DNA of 64,000 bases from Paenibacillus sp. GSMTC-2017 (GTDB lineage: Bacteria; Bacillota; Bacilli; Paenibacillales; Paenibacillaceae), in the NCBI RefSeq assembly GCF_016019935.1, contig NZ_JAECMT010000001.1, positions 434,022-498,021 on the forward strand, in the 5' to 3' direction. The position numbers were made by a program, and so were the translations under genes. Positions 18,809 through 26,151 of this stretch are shown here, piece by piece. Position 1 is the stretch's first letter. Each line of letters starts with the position of its first letter. The notes beneath the pieces were generated by a model. It saw only the letters and a list, made by a program, of their open reading frames with translations, was not told the DNA's origin and did no database searches.

Positions 18809-19063
18809 GTGTATCTATACCTCCTACAAAATGTTATATACATTTTCATAATTTTATTATGTTTCCCAATGCTGAATATTGTTTTATGGCAAAACAAAAA
18901 CAATGTTAATCATATTGTTGTTAACGTCAGATGCCGCTCTGACGGTTACTTCCCATTTAAAAACAATTGCCGCACCCAGTCACTTGTGTACATTATACAT
19001 GAAGAAAAAGCTGGAATACAAGTAATACAGGAGAAACCATTGAAACTAATTATGAATAGGCTT
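18809..19063. other. dapA-rnj intergenic region with two hairpins
   Basis: No gene is supported here. It holds the likely rnj leader. Two inverted repeats stand out: TTGTTTT-ATGGC-AAAACAA at 18879-18897 (7 bp, perfect) and CGTCAGA-TGCCGC-TCTGACG at 18925-18944 (7 bp, perfect). I could not find a convincing -35/-10 pair. The hairpins may be leader structures for RNase J, which is known to be autoregulated in some bacteria; here that is only a guess. Confidence 0.4.
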
Positions 19064-19097
19064 CCCAAAAAAATAAAACCGATGCTGTGCGCATCGG
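19064..19097 (-). terminator. dapA terminator
   Basis: CCGATGC pairs perfectly with GCATCGG around a 5-nt loop and is followed by TTTTATTTTTTT on the minus strand. It closes the dpaA-dapA unit. Confidence 0.9.
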
Positions 19098-19121
19098 CTT
19101 ATAGCGATATGTTCGTTATTA

Positions 19122-19997
19122 TTATGATATAAGTTCACGTAAAAACTGTGCTTCTGTTTCAGTTACCGAAACAAGTGGTAGTCTTACTCCACCTACTGGA
19201 AGACCTTTCAAACCTAGTGCATACTTCACTGCTACTGGATTTGGTACTGGATGAGGACAATTAAATAACCCTTTAAAGTACGGGAAGAGCTTGCTGTTAA
19301 TACGGGAAGCTTCCACTACGTTTCCGCTTAAATAAGTATGGATTAATTCCTTCATTTCAGAACCAATAATATGACCGGCAACGCTAACGATACCATATGC
19401 ACCAATTGCAAGTGCAGGTAATGTTGCAGCATCATCACCACTATATACGTTGAAACCTTCTGGAGCACTGCTAATAATAAGAGTAAGTTGTTCTAAAGTT
19501 GCACAATCTTTTGTTGCTACAATGTTATCGATCTTTGCCAGTTTTAATGTCGTTTCAACAGATAAGTTTACAGCTGTTCGACCTTCAACATTATATAAGA
19601 TAATTGGTAATTTAGTTTCTTCCGCTACCGCTTTAAAGTGTTGGTACAAACCTTCCTGTGTCGGACGGTTGTAGTACGGAGCAACTAGTAGAATCCCATC
19701 AACTCCACACGTTTCGGCTTCTTTCGTTAGATGAATGGTATGAGCTGTATTATTGCAGCCCGTTCCGGCAATAACCTTACAGCGGCCTGCTGAGTGCTTT
19801 ACGACAAATCGAAACAACGCAAGCTTTTCGTCTTCTGATAAAGTTGGAGATTCTCCTGTTGTTCCAGAGACAACTAAACTATCCGCCTTCTGTACATCGA
19901 TTAAATAATCAATAAGATTCCCTGCTGTTAGCCAATCAATCTGTCCATCCGCATCAAATGGGGTCACCATGGCGGTTATCAATCTCCCGAAATCCAT
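19122..19997 (-). CDS. dapA: 4-hydroxy-tetrahydrodipicolinate synthase
   Basis: Condenses pyruvate with aspartate semialdehyde, entering the lysine/diaminopimelate and dipicolinate routes. 291 aa, (beta/alpha)8 barrel. GTTGESPTLS, the Tyr in LYNVEGRTAV and the Schiff-base Lys in VATKDC are present. AGGAGG precedes the ATG. It is the last gene after dpaA-dpaB-(asd)-dapG. Its substrate would normally come from the neighbouring asd product, which is destroyed here. Confidence 0.95.
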   Translation of the reverse strand: MDFGRLITAMVTPFDADGQIDWLTAGNLIDYLIDVQKADSLVVSGTTGESPTLSEDEKLALFRFVVKHSAGRCKVIAGTGCNNTAHTIHLTKEAETCGVDGILLVAPYYNRPTQEGLYQHFKAVAEETKLPIILYNVEGRTAVNLSVETTLKLAKIDNIVATKDCATLEQLTLIISSAPEGFNVYSGDDAATLPALAIGAYGIVSVAGHIIGSEMKELIHTYLSGNVVEASRINSKLFPYFKGLFNCPHPVPNPVAVKYALGLKGLPVGGVRLPLVSVTETEAQFLRELIS

Positions 19998-20014
19998 CTA
20001 GACGTCCTCCTCTA

Positions 20015-20071
20015 AGGTTTGTTCAACAAACCTGCATCGTAAGCATTAGCTTAGGTTTGCTAAGCAAACCT
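20015..20071. repeat. Twin inverted repeats between dapG and dapA
   Basis: Two 19-bp inverted repeats share the same arms: AGGTTTG-TTCAA-CAAACCT at 20015-20033 and AGGTTTG-CTAAG-CAAACCT at 20053-20071. The first sits right beside the dapA ribosome site. Because the arms are identical they could also pair crosswise. Confidence 0.6.
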
Positions 20072-20113
20072 ACATCATTAATCTCTTATTATAATGAGTA
20101 CACTGGATCTAAT

Positions 20114-21328
20114 TTAGAGGTGAAGATCGAACTTCGCATGAAGAGCACGAAGAGCACAAACCATATCTGATTCAAGCACTAAAACCCATATTGTCGTATT
20201 AGAATCAGCGGATTGCATAATAGTAATTCCCTGTTCCGTTAAAGCTTCTACAATTCGTGCCATTACACCAGGCTCACCATTCATCCCGCCGCCAATTATC
20301 GAAATTTTCGCGCATCCTTGGACAGCATTAGGCGCAAAACCGCTTTCCTTCAGTAAATACAGAGCTTTTTCGGCATCTTGGTCAAATACGGTATATAAGG
20401 CGCTGCTTGGTGTGACATTAATAAAATCAACACTGATATGATGTTTCGCCATAGTCTGGAACACCTGTAGCTGCATGTCATTTCGACCTTCAATTGCACC
20501 AACAGATATTTGTGTAACGCCTGCCACATGGGCAATGCCGGTTACGTGACGATCCTGCACGCTATGTTCTGCACGATCAGTTGGTAAGTCTGTAACGAGC
20601 GTTCCTGGATCATCTGAAAAAGTGGAACGAACTCGTAGTGGTATTCGCGCCTGCTGTGCAACCTCGACTGCACGAGGATGAATAACTTTTGCACCTTGCC
20701 TAGCCATATTACAAATTTCAGCATAGCTTACAACAGCTAACGGCTTTGCTTCTGCAACGATACGTGGATCAGCAGTCAATATTCCACTTACATCTGTATA
20801 AATATCGACCATTTCTGCATGTAATGCTGCTCCAAGTGCAGTAGCGGTTGTGTCACTACCTCCTCGTCCAAGTGTAGTAACATCACCTTGTGAAGTTATC
20901 CCTTGAAAACCTGTCACTATGACGACCAAACCAGCTTCAAGATACTTCACCAGTCTATTTGGCTCAATTCTCTTAATTCTGGCACTACCAAATTGTTCGT
21001 CGGTTACAATACCCGCTCCGCCACCTGTTAAAGCTACAGAAGGTATTCCCCCACTATTTAGCAAACTGCAAAAAGCGGCCGCGGAAATAATTTCTCCGCA
21101 GCCTAACAACATATCAACTTCACGTAAAGGGAGCGCATTTCCATTTTCCCTAATAAGACCAAGCAAAGTGTCCGTCGCGTAGGGTTCACCCTTGCGACCC
21201 ATTGCTGAGACAACGACAACAATAGAATATCCATTGTCACTTTCTCTTTTAATATGTTGAATTGCGCGTGCTCTAGCATTTTCGGAAGATAAAGATGTTC
21301 CCCCAAACTTCTGAACAAGGATTCGCAT
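20114..21328 (-). CDS. dapG: Aspartate kinase (DapG type)
   Basis: Phosphorylates aspartate, the first step of the aspartate family pathway. About 404 aa from the ATG 7 nt after GGAGG; an upstream ATG is less likely. The N-terminal kinase domain has VQKFGGTSL and VVVVSAMGRKGEP; LGRGGSDTTATALGA is the ATP/aspartate region; two C-terminal ACT domains (about 265-400) suggest allosteric control. It resembles the DapG isozyme (DAP-inhibited, sporulation-linked) and sits in that operon. Confidence 0.93.
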   Translation of the reverse strand: MRILVQKFGGTSLSSENARARAIQHIKRESDNGYSIVVVVSAMGRKGEPYATDTLLGLIRENGNALPLREVDMLLGCGEIISAAAFCSLLNSGGIPSVALTGGGAGIVTDEQFGSARIKRIEPNRLVKYLEAGLVVIVTGFQGITSQGDVTTLGRGGSDTTATALGAALHAEMVDIYTDVSGILTADPRIVAEAKPLAVVSYAEICNMARQGAKVIHPRAVEVAQQARIPLRVRSTFSDDPGTLVTDLPTDRAEHSVQDRHVTGIAHVAGVTQISVGAIEGRNDMQLQVFQTMAKHHISVDFINVTPSSALYTVFDQDAEKALYLLKESGFAPNAVQGCAKISIIGGGMNGEPGVMARIVEALTEQGITIMQSADSNTTIWVLVLESDMVCALRALHAKFDLHL

Positions 21329-21387
21329 TTCGTTAGCCTCCATCATCTACCGAAGACGAGAGCAACGTTATACCCTGTATGTTTTCA

Positions 21388-21640
21388 TTAACCTTTTGCG
21401 ATATGTTCTGCGATTTGTACGACGTTCCATGCTGCACCTTTAAGCAGGTTATCAGAAACAATCCACATGTTAAGACCGCACTCATGTCCGAGATCACGTC
21501 TTAATCGGCCGACAAAAACATCAGGTTTCCCTGCTGCTTTAGTAGCAAGCGGGTATTGCTGGTTCGCAGAAATAGCAACTAGCATTACGCCTAGAGCATC
21601 CGCTATCAGCTGCTTAACATCTTGCGATTCATAGTTGTTT
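21388..21640 (-). pseudogene. asd: Remnant of asd (aspartate-semialdehyde dehydrogenase)
   Basis: Only the C-terminal part survives: about 75 codons with VKQLIADALGV, QQYPLATKAAGKPDVFVGRL, GLNMWIVSDNLLKGAAWN and VQIAEHI, the end of Asd. Full Asd has about 340 residues, including the catalytic Cys, which is missing. Just after the dpaB stop, AAGGAAAA and ATG AAT CGC AAG look like the original start, but this frame hits TGA after eight codons and is out of frame with the tail. An internal deletion of about 0.77 kb explains this. The fragment has no usable start or activity. Confidence 0.88.
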
Positions 21641-21643
21641 TCC

Positions 21644-22234
21644 TTAAGAGTGTCGTTCGATAAGTAGCGGTTGAATCTGTTTACCTTGAAGAGCTGCTTC
21701 GCATGCTTCCAAGACTAGATCCATTCTTGCAACTAAAGAATTTGGTTTTTGAATCGGATTATCTTGACCGTAAGGCACAAAATAAATATTTTTAGCCACT
21801 AATAACTTCGCAATGTTAGCGGCATTCAACCCAAGACCATCATTTGTAGAAATGGCAAGCACGAGAGGTCGATTATTACGCATTTGCGCCTTCGCTGCCA
21901 TTAATACGGCACTGTCGGTAATTGCATTAGCCAATCGGCTAGTCGTATTACCGGTACACGGTGCTATAACCAGAACATCAAGCAATTTCGAAGGCCCTAG
22001 TGGCTCCGCCTGAACAATTGTGGAAATAATCTGATTTCCGGTAATAGAGGTTAACTGCTCTTGCCATTCCTTCGCTGTACCAAATCGAGTATCCGTAGTA
22101 ATAAGCGTATTCGATACAATAGGCACAACATTTGCGCCTGCATCGACAAACCGCTTAATTTCCGGCATTACCTCGGCAAACGTGCAGTGTGAACCTGACA
22201 ACGCATAACCTACCGTAATTCCATTCCAATTCAT
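21644..22234 (-). CDS. dpaB: Dipicolinate synthase subunit B
   Basis: Flavoprotein-like subunit of dipicolinate synthase, which makes spore dipicolinic acid from dihydrodipicolinate in the mother cell. 196 aa, full length. GITVGYALSGSHCTF, VIAPCTGNTTSRLANAITDS and the NDGLGLNAANI segment are diagnostic. Its ATG overlaps the dpaA stop (ATGA). Confidence 0.95.
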   Translation of the reverse strand: MNWNGITVGYALSGSHCTFAEVMPEIKRFVDAGANVVPIVSNTLITTDTRFGTAKEWQEQLTSITGNQIISTIVQAEPLGPSKLLDVLVIAPCTGNTTSRLANAITDSAVLMAAKAQMRNNRPLVLAISTNDGLGLNAANIAKLLVAKNIYFVPYGQDNPIQKPNSLVARMDLVLEACEAALQGKQIQPLLIERHS

Positions 22235-23130
22235 ATTCCATTCCCCCGCTTAATCGTATCATCCAAAATCAACTGACTTAAGCACTCCGCTATGATACGT
22301 CCAGCTGTTTTCGGTGCCACGATACCCGGGAGTCCGGGAGCAAGTATAGCCTTAATACCACGTTTCTCAGCGAAACGAAAATCCGTTCCACCAGGCCTCG
22401 AAGCAAGATCGATAACGACTGCCCGTGACGGTAAATTGGCAATAATTTGCGCTGTGACTATCATAGTCGGAATTGTATTAAAAATCAAGTCAATATTACC
22501 TGTATTTTGCAATAAAGCACTGATGTAAAAAGGCTCAAATCCCATCTCTGATGCTCTAGCAAAATGCTCAGAGCGCCTAACTCCAACCTTTACTTTAGCC
22601 CCTAAACCTTGAAGTGCTCGAGCCATAGTAAATCCTGTTCTCCCGAAACCAAGAACCATCGACTCAGATCCATGAATCGTAATATCCGTATTCTGAATGG
22701 CAATCATTAATGCGCCTTCTGCAGTCGGAATCGAATTATAAATAGCTACATCATCACGATCAAACAACTCAACTAGCTTAAGATTTCTCCCTTCGCAAAG
22801 TTGACGCAAATAAGGTTTAGCCATTCCCGTATAAATTGTACAGTGCGGCGGTAGAACGGCCACATGCTTCTCCGTAAGCTTGAGCTCACGGTCGCTGAAA
22901 ACAGTATGAATAAGTCCTTGGTCATCTGTCCCGACCGCTGGCAGCAGCAAAGCGTCTACAGATTCGAATAATGATTCATCAAACTCTGCATGCATTGCGC
23001 CATCCAGAGACGAATGAAGACCATCAAAGCCACATACGGTCACAGTTGCATCTAGCTCGCAAAGCTTCCTGATAACCTCAAGTTGTCTCGCGTCTCCACC
23101 AAGCAGAAGCACTTGAACGCCTGTTAACAT
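22231..23130 (-). CDS. dpaA: Dipicolinate synthase subunit A
   Basis: NAD(P)-binding subunit of dipicolinate synthase. 299 aa, with an N-terminal segment VLLLGGDARQLEVI and a central Rossmann domain (VLGFGRTGFTMARALQGLGA, about residues 155-175). The ATG follows GGGAGAG. A sigma-K-like promoter upstream fits late mother-cell expression. Together with dpaB it shows the organism forms endospores. Confidence 0.95.
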   Translation of the reverse strand: MLTGVQVLLLGGDARQLEVIRKLCELDATVTVCGFDGLHSSLDGAMHAEFDESLFESVDALLLPAVGTDDQGLIHTVFSDRELKLTEKHVAVLPPHCTIYTGMAKPYLRQLCEGRNLKLVELFDRDDVAIYNSIPTAEGALMIAIQNTDITIHGSESMVLGFGRTGFTMARALQGLGAKVKVGVRRSEHFARASEMGFEPFYISALLQNTGNIDLIFNTIPTMIVTAQIIANLPSRAVVIDLASRPGGTDFRFAEKRGIKAILAPGLPGIVAPKTAGRIIAECLSQLILDDTIKRGNGI

Positions 23131-23165
23131 CAGGCATCTCTCCCTTCTGGCAAATAGATATAACG

Positions 23166-23193
23166 TATCTTATGCTTTCGCCCAAAGGGGGGT
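23166..23193 (-). promoter_or_regulatory. Sigma-K-like promoter of dpaA
   Basis: AC, 17 bp, then CATAAGATA (consensus CATAnnnTA, complete match). Bacillus spoVFA (dpaA) is a sigma-K gene, so the match has biological support. Confidence 0.65.
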
Positions 23194-23208
23194 GAGGATT
23201 TATATGCA

Positions 23209-23241
23209 CAAAAAAAATCGGGGCTGCTTGAGCCCCGATTT
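23209..23241 (-). terminator. dut terminator
   Basis: AAATCGGGGCT pairs perfectly with AGCCCCGATTT (11 bp, loop of five) and is followed by a run of T on the minus strand. It separates dut from the dpaA promoter. Confidence 0.92.
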
Positions 23242-23244
23242 TCA

Positions 23245-23691
23245 TTATTTAACTCCAGTATGCCCGAATCCACCAGCACCACGAACGGTATCAGGTAGCT
23301 CATCAGCTTCCTCAATTGTAACAATAGGAATTTGTTGAAATACCATTTGAGCAATTCGCTCTCCACGAGTAATTGTAAAAGGTTCTGCTCCTAAGTTAAC
23401 TAGCAATACCTTCACTTCACCACGATAATCTGCGTCAATTGTTCCTGGTGAGTTGAGGCAAGTTATTCCATGCTTGTAAGCTAAACCACTTCTAGGTCGA
23501 ATTTGAGCTTCAAGCTGGCTTGGCATAGCCATTGCGAACCCTGTAGGAATTAGTGTTCGCGCGCCAGGCTCAAGTACAACAGGTTCAGCAAGGGCTGCTT
23601 GAAGATCAAAGCCAGCTGCCCACTCTGACATTTTGCGTGGAATTGCAATATCTTCATTACCTTCTAATCTCTTAAACAATACCTGGTACAA
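23245..23691 (-). CDS. dut: dUTP diphosphatase
   Basis: Trimeric dUTPase that keeps uracil out of DNA and supplies dUMP. Motifs 1-5 are present: AAGFDLQA, RPRSGLA, GTIDADYRGEV, RGERIAQMV, and RGAGGFGHTG (His where Ser is common). The frame is open to 23751, but TTG at 23691, 7 nt after AGGAGG, gives the usual 148 aa. It overlaps the end of mlpA by 20 bases. Confidence 0.93.
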   Translation of the reverse strand: MYQVLFKRLEGNEDIAIPRKMSEWAAGFDLQAALAEPVVLEPGARTLIPTGFAMAMPSQLEAQIRPRSGLAYKHGITCLNSPGTIDADYRGEVKVLLVNLGAEPFTITRGERIAQMVFQQIPIVTIEEADELPDTVRGAGGFGHTGVK

Positions 23692-24940
23692 ATTGATTCC
23701 TCCTAAGTCCTGCTGCATCTTTATCTGTGGAGCCAACCATAGCCACTGCAAAAGGCACAGCTAACAAACGTTTAGTCACTTCAACGATGTCGTCCATTTC
23801 TACACTATCGATCCGTTTAAGCAGTTCGTCTAGCGTGTAATGACGTCCGATCATTAATTCATTTTTGCCGATACGATTCATCCTGCTGCTCGTGCTTTCC
23901 AAGCTCAAAATAAGTGAACCTTTTAGTTGTTCTTTCCCGCGATGCAATTCATCCGCACCAAGCCCCTTCACTGACAGTTCATGAAGTTGCTCCATTGTTA
24001 GATCCATTACGTCTTTTGTTTGTTTTGGTGCTGTTCCCGCATAAATCGTAAACAAACCAGAGTCTGCATAACCCATGTGATAAGAATACACGGAGTAAGC
24101 AAGCCCTCTTTTCTCCCTAATCTCTTGGAACAACCGCGAACTCATACCACCACCTAATGCGTTATTGAGCAAAATCATCGCATAAAGTTGAGGGTCTTTA
24201 TTGGAGCAGCCAGGGAATGTGAGACAAATATGGTTTTGTTCCGTTTTCTTCTTATAAAATATATAATCCCCTTTGAACGTTGGGGTTTCAATTAGTTGTG
24301 GTTCTGAATGAAGCGCAAAACCTCCGAAGTAGGTTTCAAGCAACTCCAATATGCCCGATTCCTCTACATTCCCTGCAACGCTAACGACCGTGTTTTCGAT
24401 AGTATAACGTTCCTTCATGTAGTTTTTTAATGTATCTCCAGTCATTTCAGCTAAACGATCCTTCAAACCTAATATCGAATAGGCGAGCGGATGATCTCCG
24501 AATGAAGCTCGTGAAGACTCATCATGTACTTTATCATCTGGCGTATCCTCGTACATAGCTATCTCTTCGAGGATTACATTTTTTTCTTTTGCTAACTCTG
24601 CCTCATCGAATTGTGAGTTAAAGAACATATCAGAGAGCGCATCAACAGCAAGTGGCAAATGCTCATCAAGCACTTTTGCAAAATAACACGTATATTCCTT
24701 CGCAGTAAAAGCATTAACATTACCACCGATCCCATCAAACAAATCAGCTATATCTTTAGCCGTCCGCTTTTCTGTTCCTTTAAACAACATATGTTCGATG
24801 AAATGGGAAATGCCGTTGTTGTCTTTCGTCTCATTACGTGAGCCCGTTTTTACCCAAATGCCGAATGAAACAGAACGAACTGTTGGAATATATTCGACGA
24901 CGACGCGCAACCCATTACTAAGTGTATATTTGTTCACCAA
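23672..24940 (-). CDS. mlpA: M16-family zinc protease (MlpA/YmxG)
   Basis: Active M16B peptidase, 422 aa. The inverted zinc motif HFIEH (about residues 46-50) and a downstream Glu in EKNVILEEIAMYED are complete, with a C-terminal half containing GGGMSSRLFQEIREKRGLAY. In Bacillus it is MlpA/YmxG, between ylxY and the dpa cluster. It is the third M16 protein in this window. Confidence 0.92.
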   Translation of the reverse strand: MVNKYTLSNGLRVVVEYIPTVRSVSFGIWVKTGSRNETKDNNGISHFIEHMLFKGTEKRTAKDIADLFDGIGGNVNAFTAKEYTCYFAKVLDEHLPLAVDALSDMFFNSQFDEAELAKEKNVILEEIAMYEDTPDDKVHDESSRASFGDHPLAYSILGLKDRLAEMTGDTLKNYMKERYTIENTVVSVAGNVEESGILELLETYFGGFALHSEPQLIETPTFKGDYIFYKKKTEQNHICLTFPGCSNKDPQLYAMILLNNALGGGMSSRLFQEIREKRGLAYSVYSYHMGYADSGLFTIYAGTAPKQTKDVMDLTMEQLHELSVKGLGADELHRGKEQLKGSLILSLESTSSRMNRIGKNELMIGRHYTLDELLKRIDSVEMDDIVEVTKRLLAVPFAVAMVGSTDKDAAGLRRNQFVPGIV

Positions 24941-24976
24941 GCGTCCTCCTAATTAAACATGAATGATATCACTATA

Positions 24977-25984
24977 TCAGAATACGTTTGCTCCCTCAAC
25001 ACTCGGCAGTATACGATCAGACGAAAGCGTCTCGCTAACCGTCCCGATAGCGTAACCTTTTGCTTTTGCACTGTCGATTATTCCAGCTAATGCATCGCGT
25101 GTCGTAGCCGTTGGATGCATAAGGATGAGCGCTCCTGGTGTTAGATTTGCATTTATTTTCCGAATAACAGCAGCAGCGGGAGGTTTTCTCCAATCAACCG
25201 TATCAATCGTCCATAATACAGTCTGCAAACCTTGCTCTCTGGCAATTTGTACGGTTGATTCGTTGAATGAACCCGAGGGTGGAGCAAACCATTTATTTTC
25301 AACATTTAACAACTGCTTCAACAGATCTTCTGTTTTTGCAATCTGGTTATATTGCTCCGCTCTTCCTAAGTTTTTCATGTCAGGATGAGAGTAAGCATGA
25401 TTGGACAATTCATGACCTGCATCTTGTATCTTTTTAGCCATATCTACATTTTTTTTGAGCCAACTTCCATCAAGGAAAAATGTTGCCTTGACCCCTTTGC
25501 TCTCCAATGTTTCTAATATGGGTTCAATATATTCATTGCCCCAAGCAACATTAATCATAAGAGAGATCATAGCTTTATTCGGATTTCCTCGATATATTGG
25601 CTGAGGGCCGAGTTCATTCAAACTGATATGCGGTTTAATTTCTTTATATCGAAATGGTATCGCATCATCTCTAGGAGATCGAAGAGCAGTCTCGTACGTC
25701 TTTTCAATATCAACAACTAACCCGTTATAACCAGGTATCGCCCTCCATACCCGATCAATTTTAGCATCGACTGGAGGTATTGTCTTAGATTCAGCTTCAA
25801 CAACGATAGCATTGTAAAGTTGTTTCTTTTCTTCGTCCGTTAACGTTTGTGAACTGCTAAATACAGCAGTTGCATCTTCCGTTTTTACAGTCGCAATAAA
25901 ACTGCTTACATCACCATTCATTTTTACAAAAACAAACAACATTAACATTGTCGCGGCAATTGCAGTTGCTTTTCTAAACTTCAT
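24977..25984 (-). CDS. ylxY: Polysaccharide deacetylase (YlxY-like)
   Basis: Secreted or membrane-tethered NodB-homology deacetylase of about 335 aa. The N-terminal hydrophobic segment ATAIAATMLMLFVFVKM is a signal/anchor. NodB motifs: MISLMINVAWGN (the first motif Asp appears as Asn, VAWGN), HELSNHAYSHPDM with metal His residues, FAPPSGSFNEST and LMHPT. The altered first motif is typical of the YlxY group, which may be poorly active. The start chosen follows GGGGTGG. It lies downstream of pnp. Confidence 0.85.
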   Translation of the reverse strand: MKFRKATAIAATMLMLFVFVKMNGDVSSFIATVKTEDATAVFSSSQTLTDEEKKQLYNAIVVEAESKTIPPVDAKIDRVWRAIPGYNGLVVDIEKTYETALRSPRDDAIPFRYKEIKPHISLNELGPQPIYRGNPNKAMISLMINVAWGNEYIEPILETLESKGVKATFFLDGSWLKKNVDMAKKIQDAGHELSNHAYSHPDMKNLGRAEQYNQIAKTEDLLKQLLNVENKWFAPPSGSFNESTVQIAREQGLQTVLWTIDTVDWRKPPAAAVIRKINANLTPGALILMHPTATTRDALAGIIDSAKAKGYAIGTVSETLSSDRILPSVEGANVF

Positions 25985-26088
25985 ATGTTCCACCCCAGAT
26001 CGCCAAGTCGCATGACATACAAAAAGGCTTGTCAATATGCGCTTATGAAGCAATGTATGTTAGGATGGACAACATTATGTCGCTACAA

Positions 26089-26120
26089 AACAAAAAAGAG
26101 ACAGATAAACTCTGACTCTT
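26089..26120 (-). terminator. pnp terminator
   Basis: AAGAGTCAGA pairs with TCTGTCTCTT (one mismatch) and is followed by TTTTGTTTTG on the minus strand. Confidence 0.75.
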
Positions 26121-26151
26121 TGGTAATGCTTAAATTTGTCGGTATTACTTG

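Noticed and set aside
18809..19132. Plus-strand open frame of about 107 codons in the dapA-rnj gap
   Set aside because: No ribosome site, odd hydrophobic/Asn-rich composition, overlaps a clear terminator of dapA. Chance frame in AT-rich DNA.
21388..21585. Treating the Asd tail as a functional 65-aa protein
   Set aside because: No ribosome site before the internal ATG, no catalytic residues, and clear homology only to the end of a 340-aa enzyme.
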